This document shows positions 21,690 to 35,225 of a stretch of DNA of 64,000 nucleotides, piece after piece. Every line of letters starts with the position of its first letter. Positions within the stretch are counted from its first letter, which is position 1. Source of the DNA: Sequoia sempervirens (lineage: Eukaryota; Streptophyta; Pinopsida; Cupressales; Cupressaceae); NCBI GenBank assembly GCA_007258455.2, contig VDFB02262652.1, positions 1 to 64,000 on the forward strand, given 5' to 3'. A model generated the notes under the pieces. It was not told the DNA's origin. It searched no databases and saw only the letters and a program-made list of their open reading frames with translations. Made by a program: the position numbers and the translations under genes.

Positions 21690-24600
21690 CTACAGCCTAG
21701 GCCAACGCATTGTGGCAGAGTTCATAATCACCTTTTCTACTTGGAGCACACCCCAATTTGCCAAAAAATATGCTACCTTATTTGCTTCTCTATATACGTG
21801 GGCCAAAGTGAAATTTGCAAGCTTGTTGAGCAACTCCTTAATTGGTGCGATCCAATCACCAATTCTCTGATTTTGCAATCTCCCTGAAGTTATTGCCTGG
21901 ACACATAGCAACGAATCACCCTCAATTTCAATTGAGTCTATGCCATTTTGAATACAAAGTTGTAGGCCTAGCCACAGGGCTTCCATCTCTGCAATATTAT
22001 TGGAGCAAACACCTAAGTTCTTCGACACTACCCAAACACAAACACCATTTGTGTCCCTGATTATGCAGCCAACCCCCGTACGACCAGGATTGCCCTTGGC
22101 AGCCCCATCAAAGTTCAGCTTCCATTTTAGCTAAACTGGGTGGGTCCAATGAATCTCTTTCTTATTAACCTTATCTGCTCTCGACATCGTGGCCTTCGAA
22201 GTTTTGAGCCCATTCCAAGCCTTTTTTATCTCCTCATCCCACCTCGAAAATTTCACTTTGGATTTGATATTGATTCTGTTGTTTGTTGTCTCAATGATGG
22301 CACCTTGAATTTTTACTATGAGTTGTTCACAGTTTAAGGATTCCTCCTTAAAGATGTGCATGTTCCTCTCCTTCCATAGGTTCCAAATGACCAATGAAGG
22401 CGCCAATGTCCAAATCCCCTGCAAATAACCATTCTTGTTGACATTCGGCCAACTGGAAAGAACATCCCAGAGCTTGTAATGCCTTGGGCCCATGTAGTTG
22501 AAAGACCTTTGCAGCCAATCCCAACATGAGGCTGCCATTGGACATGAAAGGAACATGTGATCCACATTTTCCTCAGCTTGCTTACAAAGTGTGCACCTGG
22601 ACATGCCAACAATTCCAATTATCTTTAGTCTTTCACTTGTTAAGCATCGTTGTAGTGCCACCCAAAGAAATGCCCCTGCCTTAGGCAGCACCTCCCACTT
22701 CCAACAACAGCCTTGCCATCCAGGTCTTATCCTTAACTTGCACAGTCTGAAGTCGGTAACCTAGTTTGGCCAAGTATTCACCAGACACGGCACTACACCA
22801 GATTATAGAATCCTCCCAATTACACAAGTTTACCAACCTATTGTTTAGTTCTCAAGCCACCACATCTTTCAAATCCTGTGGAAGTGGCAATGATGCGAAA
22901 TTAATCCATTTGCAGCAGCCCATCAAAGAATCTTCTTCCTTTCGAATGTAGTCTGCCACCTTGGAGCTAAATTCTACCTGTAGCCTATCCACGTGTTGAT
23001 CCAAATCAAAAAGCTCGGTCAAAATTTTGTGGCCATTCCATGAGTCCGTCGAAAATAGTGCTCTCCTCCCATTCCCAATCCTTCACGACAGATGACAAGT
23101 AATTAGAGGCCTACAGTTTGATAAATACTCCATGCTGCAGAACCGCCATCTAGGTTAGCCGCACTTAAGATTCTTGAGGGCTCTGAATTATCCAAATACT
23201 TATTATGCATGATCTGGCACCACAACTTTTCAGGGTTCTTATACATCTTCCAAATGAGCTTGGCGCCTAAAGCATTGTTTTGCAATCTAATCTTGTGTAG
23301 CCCATCCATGCCATCTTCTTTTAGTTTCAGGTTGTGTCCTAACCTATTAGTGGAATTTTTTTTATCATTCTTCGACCCTTCCCATAAAAACTTCTTCAGG
23401 ACTTTCTCCATATCACTTTCCAATTTCCCTGGGACTTCATAGCAAGACATTGTGTAAATCAGGATTGCAAACAGGACCGCTTTTGCCATTGTTATTCTCC
23501 CCGCCAACGTGAGCTAATTGTTTTTTCAGGCCATTGCCTTGTTTCTACATCTTTCAACCACCTCCCCCCAGTGTTTCGATTTGCATGCCCCTTTGAATAT
23601 TTGCACGCCAAGGAATTTAGACAGGAGCTTCCTCGCTTTGACTCCCAATAATGCAATTATGGCCTATTGCAGGTGAGGTCATGTGTTGAAGAAATCAACG
23701 CATGATTTATCCTTGTTCATTTGTTGGCCCGATTGCATTTCATATTCCCTAAGCACCTTATTGATGCATCTGCTTCCCTTAAGCTCGTTTCACCGAGAAG
23801 GGTGGTATCATTGGCGAATTGGGAATGAGTGATGGGGTCAATGTTTGGTGCCGCCCGCACCCCACACCATTCTAATCGTCGGTTCCTGCTTCTTATTGCA
23901 CAACTGAGTGATTCGGCCATGATTACAAAAAGGAACAGTGATATGGGATCACCTTGTCTGAGACCATTGGTAGCCTGGAAGAAGCCATGGAGAGATTCAT
24001 TGACCGATACCGAAAACTGGACCAAAGAGATACAGTGGAATATGAGTTCACGCCAGTGGCTATCGAATCCCATTCTTTTCATTACTTCCAAGAGGAATGT
24101 CCAACGCACCTTATCATATGCCTTGCTTACATCCAATTTGATGATCATCCCCATCATCTTGCTTTACTTGAGAGTGTGGACGGCCTTTGAAATAAGCAGT
24201 ATAATGTGTTATCTCTTGGTTGGGGACAAAGCCATTCTGTTCAATAGATATAATCTTCCCCAATAACAATTTGAGTTTGTTGGCAAGGACCTTCACAACC
24301 ACCTTGTAGATAGTATTGCACAATGAAATGGGCCTATAATCGTTAAAGGAAGAGCATTCGGCCTTCTTCAGAATTAGAGAAATGACTTAATTGTTCAAAT
24401 CCTTGACAAATCGCTTGGTCTTGCGAAAATATTCAACAAGCTTCCATAGATCATCTCCAAGAAAACTCCAACAATTCTGAAAGAACCTAGTTGTGAAGCC
24501 ATCGAGCCTTAGCGCCTTATTTGGATGCATTTGAAAGAGCATGGTGCGGACCTCATTTTTTGAAATATGTTCACATGACATCTTGTTGTCTACCTCACTT

Positions 24601-25777
24601 ACCCAATTGCTTATCGAGTCAAGGAGGCCACCACTACACTCCTACGGAAGTTGACCTCCAAGAAGGTGAGCAAAAAAATCAACAACCACCTTGCCTATCT
24701 CAAACCCACCGCGCACAGAATGCCCATCACACGTCCAAATTTCTTCTATCTTATTGACAGCTCTCTTGGCCAAAACTGAGGCATGAAAAAACTTGGAATT
24801 TGCGTCACCTTCACTTAACCATACCTCCCTAGATATATCCCTCCAAAAAATTTCCTCCCTCTTCAAGAGTTCGGCGGGCATTGCCTTCAGCTCTTTCTCT
24901 CTAATTAAATCCTCATTCTTCATACCTTTTTTTATCACATTTTCATTGAAGGCGTCTAGCTTGGCTTCCACGCTGGCTTTTTCAAGAAATGTGTTTTGAA
25001 ACTTTACCCTATTCGATTCTTTGAGCTTTTGCTTGACCACATGTTTTCAAATTTGAAGCTAGTTTTCACTGTTATGCTCCCACCAGTTATTGATAATTCT
25101 ACTGGGAAATGATCTAAGATTAAGACAGGCAGAATGCTTGCAGATACTTGCAGACCAGATTTAAACCACAGAGGAGGAACCAAGAATCTATCCAATCTCT
25201 CAACAATAGCAATGAAATCTTTGCACCTATTGGTCCAGGGGAAAATCTCTTTCCCAGTGGAGCAATCTGTCAATCCAACTTCAGCCACAAAGCTTCTAAA
25301 ATCCAATATAGTTTGTGAAACACTTCCAATCTTTCTGATAACTCCAATATGGCATTGAAGTCACCCCCTTATGAACAATCTGTCCTTAGGGAAAGGACGA
25401 ACGAACTCCAATACCAAACTCCAAAGAGATGCTTTATCCTTTGTTTTTGTTGGCCCGTATATGTTGATGATTGTGAAGTGGTGATTCAAATCTAAGTCAT
25501 AAACATTCACCACCATCCAATTTGCAAAGGAATAAGTGACCTCCACAAAAACAGCAACCACCTTCCATAACATACCTAAACCCCCCGTAGATCCCCAAGA
25601 GTCCTGAAAATGCCCATCCCAATAACGACAATATTTTAAAACTGGCCCATAATCTCCCGACAATTTTGTTTCCTATAGTAAAATGATACTGCTTGCACTT
25701 TTCTATAATTGACGCCTAACTAGGCGCCGCTTGTCTGGGGCCCTTAGGCCTCTGACATTCCAAGTGGTGATCTTCAT
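21690..25777 (-). pseudogene. LINE ORF2: endonuclease, reverse transcriptase, RNase H
   Basis: ORF2 starts at the Met at 25777 with MKITTWNVRGLRAPDKRRL, the usual plant L1 endonuclease opening. Endonuclease pieces lie at 25361-25663 and 25004-25306. A linker lies at 24642-25040. Reverse transcriptase pieces lie at 24387-24581, 24114-24323 (YKVVVKVLANKLK) and 23717-24157 (KLDVSKAYDKVRW, GLRQGDPIS). The thumb region is at 23103-23507, the zf-RVT zinc-binding domain at 22131-22691 (CTLC, HMFLSC), and RNase H at 21690-22028 (NNIAEMEALWLGL, EGDSLL). The RT catalytic box reads FAND instead of the usual FADD, which removes a metal-binding Asp. Several stops and frameshifts divide the frame. The enzyme would have nicked target DNA and primed reverse transcription there. 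Confidence 0.88.
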
Positions 25778-26199
25778 CGCTTCCCAAGGGAGGGGCTTCC
25801 TCCCTTGGTACTCAAAAACTTGGTGATGCTAGTGAACTTCTTAGCCATAGCCTCCTCTTCCCTTAGCTACTTGAAGGATTTCCTTCCTTGAGAATTGCCA
25901 GATGTGTCAATTTTTCCCAGACCTAGATGTTTAATTGTTGATTGGGAGATGCATCTATCTTCAATTATGTCCAGCTCATCATCTGGGTCCGCGTTTGAAT
26001 CAAAGTCTTCACTTGCCATGGAAGCAACCTCAACCCCATCACTTTCCTTCGCTTTATGGCCTTCCTTCTATGGTGAAGACGACGACTTGGTGGCCTACGC
26101 ACACTTTTCTTCAGTCATAGCCTTAAGGGAAGATATTGTGACCACCAATGCCTCGATGTAATTCAAGTGTCGCCTGCTTGTGTTATCTTCTCATTGGAA

Positions 26200-27342
26200 G
26201 CTTCCAGATTGGGCTGGGGAACAGAGAGAGGGCTAGTCTCATGCGGCAACCTTCTCCAATGTTTCTTCAATCCTTTGCTGCAATCCACAATCTAATGGTC
26301 CCATGAGCCACAGTCTCTACAAAAAAAATTTGAGTCTTCTACCTCAATTTCCTGTGACCATCATTCCCCATTAACCACCAGGCAGACATTGGCGAGGATG
26401 GTGTCGATTGTCGTGATGTTCAGCCTAGCATATTTGTAGAGATCACCATCCAAGATGCCTGTGTCGATCTCTAAAAGGGTTCCCAAAGAGCGTCTGATTT
26501 TCTCCAAACAATCACCCATCCAATATTCCACTGGAAGATTATATAGCCTCAACCATACCGGCTAGTCGTATGGCCACATCTTAACTGGGTCAAAGTTCTG
26601 ATTCTAGGGCTGCATATACAGGGGCTTGCCATTCATGAACCACAGATCTCCCTCTGTAACTTGCATTTTTGTTTGCTCATCTGTAAAAACCACTACGAAA
26701 AAGCCTTTCAGCAAAAATCTTATCAGGACCTTCGTTTTCCAATTCTCTTGAATCCAATGTTTAATCGAGGCACGGTCAGGTGTTCTGCCAATGAAGCAGC
26801 AGATGAAAGCAAAATCCCTAAGAATCACAGCATCAGCCTTGATTTCCTCTGAAACGTCGATCTCAATGACTCCATCTTTGTCCTTCAAGTTGGAATTAAA
26901 CTTCTCCCCCATGCATCGATCCCCATCAAGCCTCTGGGCCATCCGCTCGCTTCTTGCCCTTCGCCATTCGCTATCTTTTGTGTACCAACATCTCCACCCA
27001 ATCTTTTTGCCTTCTAAACGATTGTTGCCATGGTGGCGATGCCTACCATGACCAAGGTTTTTGTTTTTCCATAGGGGTTTCAGGGGTATCGTGCCTTTTT
27101 CGCATTGGTTTGCTTTCTTCCTCAAGTGACGCATCCTGCCTTCGATAAAATGGATGACATTTGTCCACCAATTTCCCATCTGAAAAAACCCACTGAGGGG
27201 TGTGATCCAATGTATGTTCCCCAACACCATCCTTTATTGCTTCGTCCCCCTAACACGCCTTTGCAGACGCTAATCCTTCCTTTGCGAATTCGCCCTTCTC
27301 TGCCTTTGCGCTGCCTTCCGAACCCACTCTGCTTTGCGCCAT
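26200..27342 (-). pseudogene. LINE ORF1: DUF4283-type RNA-binding Gag-like protein
   Basis: The reading begins at a Met at 27342 (MAQSRVGSEG), with early stops. The longest surviving piece is 26604-27230, ending GFFVVVFTDEQTKMQVTEG and WFMNGKPLYMQP, which match the DUF4283 domain of plant LINE ORF1. The next piece at 26361-26552 (RLYNLPVEYW, LGTLLEIDTG) continues it. A CCHC zinc knuckle follows at about 26290-26335 (C-x2-C-x4-H-x4-C) but contains an in-frame stop. ORF1 proteins bind the LINE RNA. This copy is broken. Confidence 0.8.
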
Positions 27343-27367
27343 CCTTACGTGTGCATGATTTTTTGTC

Positions 27368-27380
27368 CTTTCTTTCTAAT
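27368..27380. other. LINE target-site duplication, right copy
   Basis: CTTTCTTTCTAAT, identical to 20782-20794. It marks the 5' end of the minus-strand LINE. Confidence 0.75.
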
Positions 27381-29437
27381 ATTTTATTTTAAAACATTTT
27401 TTCAAATAAATGAATTTTTTTTTTTTTAAAATCAACCATTATTTTAAAAATAAGACAAAAATTATTTTATTTTATTTTTTATAAGAATAAAACTAAAAAT
27501 AAAAAATTCCTTCCCTTAAATTCATTTAATAATAGTTTCTTTTTTATATATATTTTCTTTACTTTATTTTGAATAATCTAGATAATATTTAGATATTATC
27601 GATTTTATTTTAACAATTATTTATATTTTATTATTATTACCATTATTTATTATCCACAATTATTATTTATATCTATTATTTATAAATATTTAGAATGAAA
27701 GGGTCATAAACAACTGTAAGCTTAATTGCCATTGCAAGCAAACCTCTAACAACAATAAAATGTTCATAATGCTTGGAGGCAAGCCACGCAAACTCTTACC
27801 ATGGTAACCTTTTTCATAATGCTAATGATGGTTGGGGTCCTCCTCCTGACGTCACTCCAGACCCCATTGATGTATGGGGGAAAAATTTGGATGACAGAGA
27901 CCCTCTTGGCTCTGTTGCACTGCTCTGGCCGCTTAATGGCCTTTTTATCTTTGTTATTTTTGGACTTCTGGGCTTAGCCCACGTAATCTGTTAATTTTCT
28001 GGGCGTTGCCCATGTGACTCTTGGGGTGTGCCTTTCTACTACCCACCCTTTTTTTGTGAATATGTATCTTTATATTTGAATTAATATAGATAGCTGCCTA
28101 TTCATCTGCACGCTGCTTTTTAAATACATATTCTCTGCAATTCAAAATCAATTCATTGATACAACTCAAAAAAATTACTCTTTAACACACGGATTGCCTA
28201 ATTAGCTTCTCTTGAATTAAAACTAGAACCTTACAACACTAGTCGTCAACATGGGTGTAGAAGAACAAATACTTCAGTGACTTATCTGCAACAAACTCCA
28301 AAGAAACCGATGAGCAAAATAAATTATGGATGCCACATAACAATTAAAATCCAATGTAGCATTCTTTTCAAACTTCCTGAAATCCCTCGCAGCTCAGCAA
28401 TCACAAACAAAATATTCTATTTTAGATACTGTTTCAAAAAATTGAGGTTTGCTGCATGCAATTTAAATGATAAACAACTTTGACACGGTAGCAATAATAA
28501 ACCAAAGTACATGCAGAAAATAAATTTAAAACACTGTAGCTGGAAAGAATTTAATCTTGCATTCATATAGCAGGAAATTAACAATAGGAGCTCTATCTGA
28601 AAGCATAAGATGAACGCCCACAAGGTGCACCAATACCTCTCAATCTCCCCAAGTTCCTTCCTCTCAATTTCTTACACAGTGAAAAACTGAAATATTTATT
28701 TTTTTGTCAATCTCACCTGAGACTTGAACTCAGTCTCATCTCTTATACTGTCAGGCCTTTATACTGATAAAAATTGGTCCATGGTGGGCTCATTCTGAAC
28801 CAAGCAACCTCACCAGTAAAACAATGACCACTTGACAAGTGATTTTTTTAATATAAACAAAAAAATTGTGTGATAGGTGACCATGTTTTTCAAAGAGGAA
28901 CTCAGATCATCTTCTTAAGATGGATATAATTTTAATTGCAACCTTCTACCTATTTCAAAAACTTGAATTTTCACTATTGAATTATGTATTTGCTTTACTT
29001 CAAACATGCAAATACAAGCAAGCGAGTATTGAATAGTATGGTTACATGGTTTTGATTACAAATGTGTATGCAGGACCAAAAGACCAATAAATGTGTATTT
29101 ACCAGCACATAGAAATTCTTTACACTATAAGAATTTCCATTTGCCACTTTGAACCCCTATATGAGATGCTTAATATATGAAAAATAAAAGTAAAAATATA
29201 AACGAAATCCTGTTCTTTTCTGAAACTATGTTCCTTCAAACTAGAACCCGCTTAGAAACTGAGTCATCTATGAATTCCTTCAATAATAAATGTACATTGA
29301 AAATAAACAATTGGCAACTATCCTTGCACGGTCTAACTATCCCAACAAGGTTGGACATAAAAAGCACTGTCCACCAATACGTTTCTTAAGAGATTATTTC
29401 CTAAGTTTCTGTAGCTATTTAATCTACAAGTTTGGTT
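27381..29437. other. AT-rich intergenic DNA, no gene recognised
   Basis: 27381-27770 is extremely AT-rich with long T and A runs. 27773-28100 has a short open frame (plus) whose end (LLWPLNGLFIFVIFG), followed by untranslated-like sequence, might be the 3' end of a truncated LINE; this is weak. Near 28715-28745 the minus strand has GAGTTCAAGTCTC, resembling an internal RNA polymerase III box B, but no convincing box A is spaced correctly. Confidence 0.4.
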
Positions 29438-29442
29438 GCTAG

Positions 29443-30171
29443 TGTTGATGTTATAGCAGCTTCGGGCTCATCCTTCCAGCCCCGATTCAAGACATAAAAT
29501 TGCATATAGCCTATGGCTATTTATTTTATTTGAAGGCATGCGATGGTGAAGAGACACGTCACATGAAGAATAAATAATATTCTATTATTTATTAATTTGT
29601 GTTTGCTTATTATGGCCCACCCTTCCTTGATTATCGGTGTTCTTATTGGAGAGACATATCTCTTCATTGGTGGCCGACCTTGTGCATTGAAGAGGCGCAA
29701 CCCTTTAAGACCTCATCAAATAGTATATATTGGAGATACTATTCGGTCATTGTAATACATTCATTCATTTTTCCTATATTTGTTGTGCAAGTTCATAGAG
29801 GAGTACGAATTGCTTCAAATGCAGATCGAAGGTTTCAAGGAGGCTGAATCTGTTATCAAGAAAGTGCGAATTTCTCTAAGGGCAGATCTTAGTCTGAAAG
29901 GAGGCCGAATTTATCACTAAGGGAGTTCGATATTATCAGCAGCAAGGTGTCTCATATTATTCTGTGTTTGCATCATTTGTGGTGCTGTTGATTGGCCTCA
30001 AATTTGGCCTCATTGTAAAGAAGACTATTGTTCTATATTCAATATATAAGTGAAATACTGTTGTTGGGTTTTTCTCCCTCAAGTGGAGGGTTTTCCCAGG
30101 GTATATGCTGTGTTTATGTGTCTGATTTTGAGTTAAATTCTGCTTATATAATCTGATCATAAAAACTAACA
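29443..30171 (+). mobile_element. Copia-type solo LTR
   Basis: The 729-bp segment begins TGTTGATG and ends CTAACA, and is flanked on both sides by GCTAG (29438-29442 and 30172-30176), a possible 5-bp target-site duplication. Its end (GGGTTTTTCTCCCTCAAG, GGAGGGTTTTCCCAGGGTAT, then ATCTGATCATAAAA) matches the end of the LTR at 36335-37075 closely. No internal coding region adjoins it. One caution is that the other copy shares TGGTTGCTAG just before the start, so the true left edge may be up to 10 bp further out. Confidence 0.7.
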
Positions 30172-30740
30172 GCTAGATCTCATAATTGGTAAAAATACAT
30201 TAAGATGCAAAATCAATAAATATTTGGATTTTATTAATCTAAAAAATGATCAAAACACATTAAAGAGTACAACATTAATATTTTTATATCTGTTGATCTG
30301 AAAAAGGAACGCCTGTTGACATGTGATCTAGCAGTAACTTGGAGTGCTTACAGCCATGATGCCCCAATTTTAAAATCTGGCAGGTTCGTACTCCAACAAA
30401 TATTGCTCCAGTTTAGGTGCAATGTGTAAACTCGAATTACAAACCCTCCTCAAGCAATACAATAAAAGGGGTTTATTAATCAAATTAGAAAAGGAATCTC
30501 AGTGAAAATCAACATATGTTGCAACAAAAAGTCAATAGTAGAGAACCAGAACATCGCGAGTCAAAAATACATAAATAATACATTCATTACATATGTCAGC
30601 CAAATTACAAATTATCTTTACCTGTAAAAACCACTGAAAAGGACAAAGCAATAACAAACTTCATCATTAGGCACTATTTGGATTCTACAATGAGCATATC
30701 TTAATCATCAAACTAACCTAGATTCTACAAGGAGTGTGTC

Positions 30741-33700
30741 TTAACCATAAGACCAGCCACCATAGTTAGGAAAACATACACGGTCTCTTAAAGGAGTGTG
30801 TCTTAACAGCCAGCCAAGCCGCCGAAAGAGCTGAAAGCGCTTTTTCCTCCAGAACCAGATTGCAGCATTATATTGCTCATTACGTACCATTTTTGTAGCG
30901 GCCCGCCAATCATGCTTCTCAACCTCTGCTCTACCAGCCTTACCAACACTCAATTGAAGCTCAGGAGAGTTTAGTAGTGATTTAATTTTACACAAACAGT
31001 CATCAGTGTCTCCTGGAGTAAAAAGAAAGCCTGTTTTTCCCTCTTCCTCAGCGGATACAATGTCAGGAATTCCACCTGCACGTGCTGCTACAACAGGAAC
31101 ACCTGATGACATGGCTTCAAGAACAACAAAACCTAAGGTTTCTGATTCTGAAGGAGTAACAAAGACATCACCACTAGAATACGCCTGGGAAAGTTCCTCC
31201 CCATGCAGCATACCAGTAAATACAACAGGCATCCCAGCAAACATTTCTTCAAGTTGCGCCCTGTGAGAAAAGCCCAAATATTTCAACCAGACAGACATAG
31301 TTTCTTAAGCTAGCATCTAACTATACCACCAATACGGAAGCATTCTGAATTTACATTCAGAACCTTAGGCCTGAAGCATGCATCATTTTACCTATAGGGT
31401 CCATCTCCTATAAATGCAAGTCGCACATCAGGTAGTTTATCCATGAGCCTACAGAACACAAAGGGTTGTTAAATAGACATGGCTTCTATCAAATACATAA
31501 GGAAATTTTGGTGGCTCATATTGGCCAATTGTTTATATTATAAATTTTTCCCAAAGCCACTTGCCAATTGAAAAATGAGGACATAAAAACCAATATATTT
31601 ATTTTGAGAATTCGACTAGCTATGTATATTAATAAAATATTAAATGAAATAAAAAATATATCTGGATTTATCATTTATGTCAAACAAACAAAAAATTGAG
31701 AATTCAATATGGAAAATGAATTGCCAAGATCTCCAAACTTCTAAACTTGGAAATTCCTTAAAATTTTCCTACAACATACAGGACCCTGGTTTCAATTTCA
31801 ACTAGTTTGGACCAAGAAGATTTTACATTTTGAAAAAACCCAAATTCTTTTCAACTCCAAGGCGTCCTACATGTATAATCAGTGGCTTCTGTGGTTCACC
31901 ATTCCTGTCATAATTGAAAACAAGTACTTGTAAATCCTCACTCGTTCTGTTATTCATTATAATGTATCGAAATAGTGTATGCTGAATATTCACTTCAGTT
32001 AACAGGGATGGATGATTAGTGATAACATACGTGAGATGAACTCTCATTTCATGACTTCTATAACGTGGATGAAAAATCTCAGAATCAACACCCTTGTGCC
32101 AAAGACGGATCTTATATGCTGCAAATAAGTACAATTTATGAAAATTTTCATTAATGTCAAAGTTGAGAGACAGCCCATCAGTTGGAAATTCAAGCATGTT
32201 CCCAGTAGTTTAATGAAATTCATCCTACTGATCATGAACATACAAAGTTACATAAAAACCAACCTTTAGAAATCATTTTATACAGATGATTGTTTACTCA
32301 CCTGCAGCTACTCTTGCGGCTTTGAGTTCCTTAGCAAGAACAGTTGATGTAACCAAAGTGAGGTCAGCAGCTCTGTGCAGAAATTCTACAAATGATTCAT
32401 TTCTACATTATCAAGTCACATTTGAATTGCAAATTTGCCAGTGACATCACAAAATACAGGCACACTTACTGATTATCAACCACATGGGCTTGACAAGCCA
32501 GCTGAATGTGTATTTGGGAATGTATCTGTAGCCGACAAGAAAACAATAACTTATAATGATCATAACCAGAAATTCTGTTTTCATTTCACATTCTATTTTT
32601 CAAAGTAGATAAAAAAACTATTAAGTCAATAAATGAAGGTTGAAATAATTTATGTGAGTTGATGCTTGCAGTATCATTTAAGCTGTTTTAAAAAGTTCAC
32701 CAGACAAATACATTTCCTGACTTTGTGGAAACATATGGATGGTATCTTTGACTCTGAATACTGTAATTGGCATTCTCTAACTGATCTTGTATACGAAACA
32801 CAATTATATAGTGCTCTCCTTATGTATAGTTTTCAAACAATTAGACTTTCACTTTTGTAACCTCTGCAGAGGGAAGATAGGAGATTACAAGTACCGAGTC
32901 CTTCCTTCATAGGAGTCTACACAAATAACCTCAAGCTTGTGCAAACTGAGATTGTTTTGAGAAGAAATGGAACAATTTCTTTCCTTTGTATTCCACTCTG
33001 CAAACTGTTTACACTTATTTTTGGTCCAAAAAGAGGTACTACAGTGAATATACACACTTAGATAGATGGCAGACAAGTAAATCTGACTGTTGATCTGAAT
33101 ATGCACACACTTTGTAAGAGCCCATAGCCTAGAGAACTGCAGACCAAGGTTCATTGATTCAAAGAGGGAAAGGCACAACTATGATTTTGAGTAAGTAGTT
33201 GTGAAAGATGCAGACAACATTGATAGAACCAATGGATCAAACTATTGCACAACAACAGGTAATTGAGATTCAGCTACTGTAGGATTATTAAACTGATGTT
33301 CATAATGTAGCCACAAAAATTGCATCTGATAGTTCTACCATGAGCTAATCCACTCTGAGCACCACCTATCACACAGGAATTCAACAGAAACCAGAAAACC
33401 CACAGCATGATTCACTATCAATGAAGTCCCACACTACACCAGCAGGTACACCACTAAGCTCTTTAATATTGAAACTAAAGTTGAGAAAACTATGTATGAG
33501 GGAAAGAGACGCGTACTAGTTGGATGGTTAGCTCTGCCAGCTTGAAACAGACTCTATTCCATATAAACCTATTGATATACTTTTACTTGTGCAAGGAATG
33601 AAGTCACCATAGTACATCTTCTAAATAAAAATGGTAATAAAATTAATTGAAATAGACTTCTGCTTGAATAGTGAAACAAAACTGAGTCCAATAGTCAAAA

Positions 33701-35225
33701 CTACCCGATTCCAAAAGGGCCATAACTCCCTTGCTACCAGGCGGGTCAGCAAGCATGCCAACTGATGGGCCACATACCTAAGACTGGATTGCAATTCAAT
33801 ATTTTATTTATAGAATAATGATTTGATAACTGGCAACATTGTCTTGTCACCCACAATGTTAATTGTTATCCTTTAATTGAAAAGGAAGCATTTATGTTCT
33901 TGTGTGGAGTCTATCCATATCCCTGGTTCATATTTGAAGTGTCAGAAGTACATGTTCTTCCTCATCCAGTCCACTTTTTCCTAGTGGAAGATTTTGTTAT
34001 CCATTTGCCTTGCAACATCAATCCCACCTTACATGGAAAATATGCCTGCAGAAGGCCTATTGTATGGACCAAACTACTATTTGGATGGGCACAAATTCTC
34101 ATCAACTTCCAATCCCAAAGCTTCGAATATATATAATTTTTCTAATAGTGGAGAAATATTTATAAGCCTTTTTGGCCTGCAAGCTTGCCAGAAAGGCATA
34201 CTCTAAATTACATACCATATAGTTGTAACAGCAGACTTATCCAAAATATATTTAAAACAAATGTTAAATCCAGCAAATAAATACCTAAAAAAAGTCACTC
34301 AAAATACCGTCTCCATTATTTTTAATAACTAATTCAATAACCAGAAACAGGAAGAAATATTAACAACAGCCTATAATTTTTCTTTGATTGGAAATTTCAG
34401 TCACTATTAAGTATCAAGTGCTCAATACTTAGCAAATTAGATTGAAAGATGCACCCAAAAATGGCTCAACTCAATACTCTTGAAATGTATTTACAAGTCA
34501 TGGACTCATGACAAATGAACCCTTGTGAGGAACGAATTCAGGCTTTCTACATTTGCATGCACTTTGTCAATATAACAATTTACCAACATCAAGGTACATA
34601 TTTTCTTATCAGAGAGGCATCATACACCATAAGTCACCAGAACAGTTACAGCTATGCAGAGTAGCTTCTACAAAGAATTAGATTTTTAAGTCTACAATTT
34701 GCAGAAATCTTAAAGTCTGCTTATACATATCGCAAGTCAAGTTCCAGTTTGGTTCTACTCAGTTTTTTCCATAAATACAAACTGAAAATAAATAGCATAA
34801 GGAAAGTACCATCCAAAATTTGAAAGCTTGATTGCTAAAGTTCATAAAATTTGTTTGCTTTTCTGAAAAAATTCCAGGAAAAAAAATAAAGAAAACAAAT
34901 TCAAAAGCTAAAAACTAAAAAGTGATGAAAGAACTTACATTGGAACGTGAGTATGATAAGACATAACAAGAGGAACAGACAACAGCTTTGCAATTATAAG
35001 GGCGCCAAATACCTAAAAACAACTCAAATGATCAGTTTGAATATGAACATAGCCAAAGACATAAAGTACCAAGTAGTTGATATCATTTTACAGTAGCTAA
35101 TACTCACCATAATTCCTGGAGATGTACAATGTATAATGTCAGGTTTAAATTTTGCAATTTCCCAAATAATTCGGGGGCTCAATGCCAAGGATAGAGGAAC
35201 TTTTGAATACCAAGGACAAGGAAAG
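30741..35225 (-). CDS. SQD2: Sulfoquinovosyltransferase SQD2, last eight exons
   Basis: SQD2 transfers sulfoquinovose from UDP-sulfoquinovose to diacylglycerol, the last step of sulfolipid (SQDG) synthesis in the plastid envelope. Exons, all with GT-AG junctions and consistent phase, are 35108-35225, 34939-35012, 32470-32525, 32302-32385, 32031-32118, 31827-31904, 31392-31448 and 30741-31260. They encode 357 residues, the C-terminal two-thirds of a protein usually near 500. Recognisable blocks in order are [92 protein letters not shown], and the GT4 donor-site motif [17 protein letters not shown] with E-x7-E, ending [21 protein letters not shown]. No stop or frameshift is seen. The last 15 or so residues (after RHTPL) differ from the family as I know it. 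The upstream exons (transit peptide and the start of the catalytic region) were not found in the window. Intron 32526-34938 is 2.4 kb; the others shown are 84-378 bp. Confidence 0.94.

Larger units (their letters stand above)
20795..27367 (-). mobile_element. Full-length L1-type LINE
   Basis: This 6573-bp minus-strand element is bounded by a perfect 13-bp duplication. Its 3' end (low coordinates) is a short TAA-repeat tail at 20795-20815, preceded by a 3' untranslated region. It contains ORF1 (Gag-like, zinc knuckle) and ORF2 (endonuclease, reverse transcriptase, zinc-finger domain, RNase H). A further open frame lies between RNase H and the tail. ORF1 starts only about 25 bp from the 5' end, so insertion was essentially full length. 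Stops, frameshifts and a changed RT catalytic motif show it is now inactive. Confidence 0.88.

Noticed and set aside
27773..28080. Host gene or LINE 3' end
   Set aside because: The 73-codon frame is weakly reminiscent of a truncated LINE end, but no domain motif could be confirmed.
28680..28810. A SINE or tRNA gene near 28.7 kb
   Set aside because: GAGTTCAAGTCTC resembles box B, but no box A lies at the right distance, and no cloverleaf is visible.
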